DNA of 11,677 nt, from contig JAIXUR010000343.1 of assembly GCA_027483425.1 (NCBI GenBank), forward strand, positions 1 through 11,677, read 5' to 3'. The notes under the pieces were generated by a model. That model saw only the letters and a program-made list of their open reading frames with translations, was not told where the DNA came from and searched no databases. Positions 6,301 to 11,677 of this stretch are shown in pieces (position 1 is the first letter of the stretch; each line of letters begins with the position of its first letter). The position numbers and the translations under genes are program-made. The DNA comes from Cyanobacteriota bacterium (GTDB taxonomy: Bacteria; Cyanobacteriota; Cyanobacteriia; Phormidesmidales; Phormidesmidaceae).

Positions 6301-9300
6301 GGCTGGGGCTCCGGTGGGTGGGTAGGTGCGGGCGGGCGGGCGGCGATCGCCCGGTGGATCATCTGGGCTAGACCCACCGGGGTTTCGAGGGGGAGGTCAT
6401 GGCCTCCCGGTAGAGAGAGTTGGGTGGCCTGGGGCAGATTGGCCTGCAAAAAGGCCAGATCTTCGGCCCGGTTAAACTGGCTATCCCGACCAAACACCAC
6501 CGTCGTGGGCCGTTGAATGCCCTGGAGGATCTGGCCATAGCCCTGACGATCGAGCAGGCCACCGCTGAGGCTGAGGGTCGTGCGGGTTTGTAAACGCGGA
6601 TCTCCCCGCCAGACGACGCCCCCCTCTACGGTCTGGGTGAGACGCTCGGCTAGGGCGGCGGCCATCGGGGCAGTCAGATGCGGCTTGAGCGCTTGCAGGC
6701 GCTGGGCGGCCACCGCTACCCCGGCCATCACCACGGGCCGGGGTAGGGTGGTCAGGGCGTCTAAATGGGCCACCAACTGGGTGGTCGGGGTGGCTGAGGG
6801 GCCGAGGGCCGGCACCACCGGCTCCACCAGGACCAAGCTTTGCACTCGCTCCGGCCGGAGACTGGCCAAAATTGCCCCCAGCACCGCTCCCATGGAATGA
6901 CCCACCAAGGCAAACGGTTGGGGGCCCAGGGTTTGGGTCAGGCTGTCTAGATCGCCGAGAAAATCCAGCAGCTGGTAGCCGCCATCGGGGCCAGCATGGG
7001 CTGAGCGACCGTGGCCCCGGAGGTCAGGGGCTATGACATGATACCCCTGTCTGGCCAGGATCGTGGCTACCCCATCCCAGGCCGCCCCCTGCTCCAAAAT
7101 GCCGTGGAGACAGACCACCAGAGGCCCATCTTCTGGCCCCCAGTGACAGAGGCAGTGCTGGCGATCGCGCAGCCGGATCTCGGTTTCCCCCATGGCCCCC
7201 AGGGGCTGGTAGTCCGTGGGCAGTCCCTCGGTCTCCGCCGACCCCGGAGTGGGGCTAGACTCAAGCCCCGCCTTGGTCGGGGGCTCCCCAGGCGGGGTGG
7301 CCTGGGGTAGAGTTTCCTGGGGCAGGGGATAGTCAAATTGTGCTGCTAGGGCTTGGCTGGTGGGGCCCAGGCGGTGGGGGAGTTGAATGCCCTGCCAGGC
7401 CTGGGCCAGGTGGGCCTCAATGCGACTGCGCTGGTGAAAATTAGGATCATCCACTGCCAACGACTGGGCCTTGACCCCGTCGGTCATGCGTTGCCCGGTG
7501 TAGGGGGTCAGCACCGCCGGGTCAAAGGGGAGATCTAAAAAGGCGCAGAGGGATGCCATGGTATGTTCTGGATCCACCACGAGATCTTCGTACCGCAGAA
7601 CCTGGTGACGTGCGGGCTCCAGATCCTCCACAAAGGTGAGGATGTTTTGGTTACAGGTTTGCCACACCTGCTCGGCCAGGACGTAGGGGTGCTCAGGCTC
7701 CAGGTCAAAGATCTTGTACATGCGGTTGCGCACAAACGAGTCGATCACCGCGTAGGGGTGGCGCACCAGGTGAATGTATTTGGCCCCCTCAACGATCTGT
7801 TCGGCCCGCTTTAGGGTCTCTAGGCTCAGGCTGTAGGTGGGAGATTTATCCACCAAAAGCCTTCCCCCGGCCATTTGCTGGAGTTTGTCGTACACCGCTG
7901 GAATCGAGGTGTGGTGCTGCTGCCATTCGGTCAGCAGGGCCTCGGCCTGATCGGCATCCACCTGGAGCAGCTCCATCACGGCCCGTTGGAGCCCCTCTTG
8001 CAGATAGCTATAGCCCAGGGCAGTTTGCTGGGCATCGAGGGTATTAAAGGGCAACAGGTGGAGTTCGGGGGGGCAAAACAGGCCAGGATGGCCCGCCAGC
8101 ATGACCCGCAGCAGGGTCGAGCCGGACCGGGGCGCCGACAGCAAAAAGACCATGGGCGAGTTACGACGCACCGGCAGCGGATCCAGCGGAGCGGGGGCCT
8201 GCCAGGGAGTTTTGGGTAACACCGATGCTGCCTCTTCGGCCACTGCGGGGGACGCCATCGGCTCCCTAGGGGTCGGACGATGCACCCGCACCAACTCCCG
8301 AGCGACGTAGGCCGCCAAATCGGCCACGGTGGGGTGGGCTAGCACCTCCCGAGGGTACAGCACCAAATCTAGGTCTTGCTTACACAGGGCCAGCAAGTCC
8401 ATGGTCATCAAAGAGTCGATGCCCAGATCCAGCAGCGGGGCATCGACGGGCACGCCGTCGGCCAGTCCCATCACCGTGGCGACTTGGGCTTGAAAGTAGG
8501 TTTGCAGGGCGACAACCCGCTGGTCCTCGGGCTGGGTCACGAGCTGTGCTATGGAGGGCACCATCGCCTTGCCCCCTAGGGGCAGGGGCGAATTTGGGGG
8601 AACTGGGGTGAGGCCTAGGCTGAGATCTGGGGCGGCCACCATGGTCGAAACGAGGGCCGGAGGGCGATCGGTGGGCAGATAGCGCAGCAGGCGTGGCCAG
8701 TCTAGGCGGGCGATCGCCACGTGGGCAGGCGGTGCTGAACTCAACAACCGCCCCAACCACTGCCACCCCTCTGGGGCTGTCAGTAGAGGCATGCCCCGTT
8801 GTTCCAGGGATGTGGTGAGCCTAGCCATACCGGCCCCGGCCCACGGGCCCCAGCTAATGCTGAGGGCCGCTAGCCCCCGCTGGCGGCGGTACTGGGCCAG
8901 GGCATCTAAGCTGGCGTTGGCGGCCCCATAGTTGCCCTGGCCGGGGGACCCCAGCACCGACGTAATCGACGAAAACAACACAAACCAGTCCAGCGGCAAG
9001 CTCTCGGTGAGCTGGTGCAGGTGCCAACTGCCCTGCACTTTGGCGGGCATCACCCGATGAAACTCCTCGGGTGACTGGTTTACCACAAAGCCGTCTGCCA
9101 AGGTACCCGCCGCGTGGAATACCCCGCGCAGGGGGGGGAGCTGCTGCTTGACCCGATCGAATAGGGCGGAGAGGGCAGGGCGATCGCCCACATCGACCGC
9201 CTCTACCCACACCGTCGCCCCGGCCTGGCGCAGCGGGGCCAGGTCGGCCTCGAGGTCTGAGCGGCTGCCCCGCCGACTCGTCAGCACCAGGTAGCGAGCG

Positions 9301-11677
9301 CCCTGGGCCACCAGCCAGTGGGCCAGCGGCTGACCCAGGCCGCCCGTGCCGCCCGTAATCAAATAGGTGGCCTCGGCCTGAATGGGCGTTTGGTTAGACG
9401 GATCAGGGGCTAGGGCTAGATCGAGGGTCTGCAGGCGGGGCACCCAGCTTTCGTACGGGCGCAGAGCGATCTCATCTTCTCCCTGGGGGGCCAAAATGTG
9501 GGCCACCAGACGGTCTAGCCAGGGGAACGAGGCGGTGGTGTCAGCGCTGGCTGCTCCCGGTACATCGATCAGGCCACCCCAAAACTCGGGGTGCTCTAGG
9601 CGCAGGGTACGCCCCAGGCCCCACAGCAACGCCTGCTGGGGCGAGGTGATCTGATCCGCCTCGCCCACGCTCTGGGCCCCGTGGGTGATGAGCCACAGCC
9701 TGGGATGGGCCGAACCGGAATGCTGGGCCAGTGCCTTCACCCAGGCCATGACCGGCCCAGCGATCGCCTCAGGCTTGAGGTCGTTTTCCCCAGGGGCCAG
9801 CACCAGAATGGCAGTAATCAGCTTATGTTGCAGAGCGTCCATGACGAGACGAAAGGGTTGCTCCTGGCCGGTTGACACCTGGTAGTGATCGGGTGCCAGA
9901 GCCTGAAACCGATCGCCTCCCGACACGCGGATGGGCACTATCCCCTGCCCCTGTAGGGTTTGGCTGAGACCAGACCACAGGGCCTCGGTGGCTCCCCAGA
10001 TCAGCCAGTGGTTGCCAGCCTGGGGGGGAGTTGCCGCGAGGCTGCTCGCCTGGGGCTGCCAGATAATGCCGTAGGCGGCGCTGGGGACGGCGCTGGACTC
10101 ACCCCCCGCCACCACCGTGGCCGCAGGCCGACGGCCCGGTGCCACCCAATCAATCCAGTAGCGCTGCCGCTGAAAGGGATAGGTCGGCAGCGACAGTCGT
10201 TGCCGGTGATAGGGGCGATCAAAACTGGCCCAGTCGAGGGCTAGCCCCCGCTGGTAGAGATGCCCCAGGCTGGTCAGCAGGGTTTGCCAGTCATCGTGCC
10301 CTCGCCCCAGGGAGGGGAGCCAGGTGTGGTGGCTATGGGCCACACAGCGCTTACCCATGGCGCTGAGCACCGGGTGAGGGCCAATTTCTAAAAACAGGGT
10401 GTGGCCTGCGGTGTGTAGGGTCGTGATGGCATCGCCGAACCTGACCGGCTGACGGGCATGGCGTCGCCAGTAGCGGGCATCTAGGGGCAGATCTGGGCCA
10501 ACAAACTCTCCGGTCAGGTTAGACACTAAGGGAATGGTTGGGGGGTGAAAGGCAATACCCTGGGCGCTCTGCTCAAACACATTCAGGATGGGATCCATTA
10601 GGGCCGAGTGGAAGGCGTGGGACACCTGTAGGGATTTGGTCCGAATTCCCTGGGCCTGGAGATCTTCCACCACCGCGTCTAGATCGCGCTGGGGGCCGGC
10701 AATGACCGTGTTGTCGGGGCCATTCAGGGTGGCGAGGGACACGGTGGGTGGCAGGGATGCGGCCACCGTGTCGGCATCGGCAAACACTGCGACCATGCCA
10801 CCGTCCGCGGGCAGGGTCTGCATCAGCCGCCCCCGCAAGGCCATTAACCGCAGGCCGTCTTCCAGGCTAAAGACTCCGGCGATGCAGGCCGCCACATATT
10901 CGCCGACGCTGTGCCCCATCACCGCTGCTGGACGCACCCCCCAGGTGATCCAAAGCTGGGCCAGGGCATATTCCAGGGCGAAGAGGGCGGGCTGGGTATA
11001 GGCGGTTTGATGCAGGCGGGCCTTGGGGGAGTCTTCCCCACGGCCATCTTTCCCACGGCCTGAGCCAAACAAAAGACTCTGGAGGGAAACGTCGAGGTAG
11101 GGCTGTAGGAGCTCGTCGCAGCGATCAATCTCGGCTTTGAAGACCGGCTGGGTGTCGTAGAGCTGTCGCCCCATGCCCACATACTGGGAGCCCTGGCCGG
11201 TAAACAAAAACACCACCCCTGGGGGCGCGGCCTGACTCGGTGCCGGGGGCTGGGTAGCCAGCTGTCTGAGAGTCGCCCCTAGGGCAGGAATATCCTGGGC
11301 CAGGAGGGCGAGGCGGTGGTCAAAGACGGTGCGGCCAGTATTGACGGTGTGGCAAATATCGCCCAGGTTGGCCTGGGGCATGTGGTCGAGGGCCGTGGCC
11401 ATGGTTTGGGCATAGGCTTGCAGGGCCGGTTGCGATCGCGCCGACAGACAAAACAGATGCAGCGGCCGATCGCCCCCCGGATCGGTGGTAAAAATTGGGG
11501 CCGCCTGCAGGGCCACATGGGCGTTGGTGCCGCCAAAACTAAAGGCGCTGACCCCGGCAATGGCCATATTCTCGGCGGCGGCCCAGGGCTCTCGCTGCTG
11601 CTGCACCTGCAGGGGCAACTGGTCAAAGGGGATGTAGGGATTGGGGGTGTGGAAATGAAGGCTGGGCACCAGGGTTC
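6297..11677 (-). CDS. ols: Olefin-synthase-type modular PKS: KS(end)-AT-KR-ACP-ST-TE (5' partial)
   Basis: The frame is open to the right edge, so the start lies beyond it; residues are counted from the GTG at 11669. Residues 1-60 are the C-terminal end of a ketosynthase (SAFSFGGTNAHV). Then: acyltransferase ~152-450 (GHSVG, Ser254; HAFH 351-354, the malonyl-CoA signature); KR structural part ~530-760 and catalytic KR ~765-945 (GGTGGLG, Lys877, Ser901, Tyr914, Asn918; Asp859 in LAD suggests a B-type KR); ACP ~1051-1127 (phosphopantetheine Ser1086 in LGIDSL); PAPS sulfotransferase ~1172-1447 (SAPRSGST, RHPYAVIDSF); a Pro-rich linker; and thioesterase ~1505-1775 (GHSMG, Ser1592; Glu1616; His1757). 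There is no DH or ER. This order matches Ols of Synechococcus PCC 7002 and CurM: extend an acyl chain by malonyl, reduce to beta-hydroxy, sulfonate, then hydrolyse and decarboxylate to a terminal alkene. A FAAL-ACP loading part is expected upstream. Curacin-like chemistry cannot be excluded, but no NRPS or tailoring genes are visible. Confidence 0.93.
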   Translation of the reverse strand, partial: TLVPSLHFHTPNPYIPFDQLPLQVQQQREPWAAAENMAIAGVSAFSFGGTNAHVALQAAPIFTTDPGGDRPLHLFCLSARSQPALQAYAQTMATALDHMPQANLGDICHTVNTGRTVFDHRLALLAQDIPALGATLRQLATQPPAPSQAAPPGVVFLFTGQGSQYVGMGRQLYDTQPVFKAEIDRCDELLQPYLDVSLQSLLFGSGRGKDGRGEDSPKARLHQTAYTQPALFALEYALAQLWITWGVRPAAVMGHSVGEYVAACIAGVFSLEDGLRLMALRGRLMQTLPADGGMVAVFADADTVAASLPPTVSLATLNGPDNTVIAGPQRDLDAVVEDLQAQGIRTKSLQVSHAFHSALMDPILNVFEQSAQGIAFHPPTIPLVSNLTGEFVGPDLPLDARYWRRHARQPVRFGDAITTLHTAGHTLFLEIGPHPVLSAMGKRCVAHSHHTWLPSLGRGHDDWQTLLTSLGHLYQRGLALDWASFDRPYHRQRLSLPTYPFQRQRYWIDWVAPGRRPAATVVAGGESSAVPSAAYGIIWQPQASSLAATPPQAGNHWLIWGATEALWSGLSQTLQGQGIVPIRVSGGDRFQALAPDHYQVSTGQEQPFRLVMDALQHKLITAILVLAPGENDLKPEAIAGPVMAWVKALAQHSGSAHPRLWLITHGAQSVGEADQITSPQQALLWGLGRTLRLEHPEFWGGLIDVPGAASADTTASFPWLDRLVAHILAPQGEDEIALRPYESWVPRLQTLDLALAPDPSNQTPIQAEATYLITGGTGGLGQPLAHWLVAQGARYLVLTSRRGSRSDLEADLAPLRQAGATVWVEAVDVGDRPALSALFDRVKQQLPPLRGVFHAAGTLADGFVVNQSPEEFHRVMPAKVQGSWHLHQLTESLPLDWFVLFSSITSVLGSPGQGNYGAANASLDALAQYRRQRGLAALSISWGPWAGAGMARLTTSLEQRGMPLLTAPEGWQWLGRLLSSAPPAHVAIARLDWPRLLRYLPTDRPPALVSTMVAAPDLSLGLTPVPPNSPLPLGGKAMVPSIAQLVTQPEDQRVVALQTYFQAQVATVMGLADGVPVDAPLLDLGIDSLMTMDLLALCKQDLDLVLYPREVLAHPTVADLAAYVARELVRVHRPTPREPMASPAVAEEAASVLPKTPWQAPAPLDPLPVRRNSPMVFLLSAPRSGSTLLRVMLAGHPGLFCPPELHLLPFNTLDAQQTALGYSYLQEGLQRAVMELLQVDADQAEALLTEWQQHHTSIPAVYDKLQQMAGGRLLVDKSPTYSLSLETLKRAEQIVEGAKYIHLVRHPYAVIDSFVRNRMYKIFDLEPEHPYVLAEQVWQTCNQNILTFVEDLEPARHQVLRYEDLVVDPEHTMASLCAFLDLPFDPAVLTPYTGQRMTDGVKAQSLAVDDPNFHQRSRIEAHLAQAWQGIQLPHRLGPTSQALAAQFDYPLPQETLPQATPPGEPPTKAGLESSPTPGSAETEGLPTDYQPLGAMGETEIRLRDRQHCLCHWGPEDGPLVVCLHGILEQGAAWDGVATILARQGYHVIAPDLRGHGRSAHAGPDGGYQLLDFLGDLDSLTQTLGPQPFALVGHSMGAVLGAILASLRPERVQSLVLVEPVVPALGPSATPTTQLVAHLDALTTLPRPVVMAGVAVAAQRLQALKPHLTAPMAAALAERLTQTVEGGVVWRGDPRLQTRTTLSLSGGLLDRQGYGQILQGIQRPTTVVFGRDSQFNRAEDLAFLQANLPQATQLSLPGGHDLPLETPVGLAQMIHRAIAARPPAPTHPPEPQP
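6309..6312 (-). promoter_or_regulatory. Ribosome-binding site inside the PKS 3' end
   Basis: On the minus strand GGAG lies 8 bases before the ATG at 6300, within the last codons of the PKS. It is the best-placed Shine-Dalgarno sequence among the gene starts in this window. Together with the ATGA overlap it supports coupled translation of the unknown gene and fixes its start. Confidence 0.6.
11031..11060 (-). repeat. 15-base tandem duplication in the AT domain
   Basis: On the minus strand two adjacent 15-base units encode GRGKD and GRGED (residues 204-213 of the visible PKS). They sit in a charged loop between LQSLLFG and the QTAYTQPALFA helix of the acyltransferase. Many ATs have only a short loop here, so a recent in-frame slippage duplication is likely. 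The loop is probably on the surface and harmless to catalysis. Confidence 0.7.

Noticed and set aside
7329..8156. Sulfotransferase as a separate gene fused by sequencing error
   Set aside because: The frame is continuous from ACP through ST to TE, and this order is the known Ols/CurM architecture, so the fusion is real.
8835..9380. Possible dehydratase or enoylreductase domain in the PKS
   Set aside because: The region between AT and ACP is filled by the KR structural and catalytic parts. No HxxxGxxxxP motif or ER-type motif is present.
1..11677. CRISPR array, tRNA, rRNA, transposase or prophage genes
   Set aside because: No regularly spaced repeats of CRISPR size, no cloverleaf or rRNA-like segments, and no transposase or integrase reading frames were seen on either strand.

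Overview
The window looks like part of a cyanobacterial chromosome. It carries 15 copies of the octamer GCGATCGC (HIP1, the hallmark repeat of many cyanobacteria). I counted these by eye; roughly 0.3 would be expected by chance at this base composition. The genes also fit: a Ccs1/ResB cytochrome c assembly protein, a discrete AccA subunit, an AMIN-domain amidase and an olefin-synthase-type polyketide synthase. Species cannot be named from the sequence alone.

Layout, left to right. The 3' end of a plus-strand ccs1 gene (1-254) converges on a minus-strand AMIN/Amidase_3 cell-wall amidase (329-1939), with two small hairpins between them. A 421-base non-coding stretch follows (1940-2360), holding a terminator-like inverted repeat and a REP-like palindromic repeat. 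All remaining genes lie on the minus strand and are read right to left: a giant PKS (11677-6297, its start beyond the right edge), a 320-residue protein of unknown function (6300-5338), accA (5170-4190), a short-chain dehydrogenase/reductase (3951-3154) and folE (start best placed at 3071, end 2361).

The PKS fragment reads KS (C-terminal end only) - AT - KR - ACP - sulfotransferase - thioesterase. This is the terminal architecture of cyanobacterial olefin synthase (Ols) and of CurM in curacin biosynthesis. In those systems a beta-hydroxyacyl-ACP is sulfonated from PAPS, then hydrolysed and decarboxylated to a terminal alkene. The thioesterase has the unusual Ser-Glu-His triad at spacings that match those I recall for CurM. 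The unknown gene overlaps the PKS by 4 bases (ATGA) and has its own GGAG ribosome-binding site, so it is probably translated together with the synthase. It is the best candidate here for an undescribed partner of alkene biosynthesis.

Next comes accA, encoding a subunit of the enzyme that makes malonyl-CoA, the extender that the PKS AT domain appears to select. The SDR and folE follow; together they could serve pteridine synthesis, or the SDR could be a FabG-like ketoreductase. Two copies of a ~48-base palindromic repeat sit at the 3' ends of folE and of the unknown gene. Their stem changes compensate each other, and one copy supplies the stop codon of the unknown gene.
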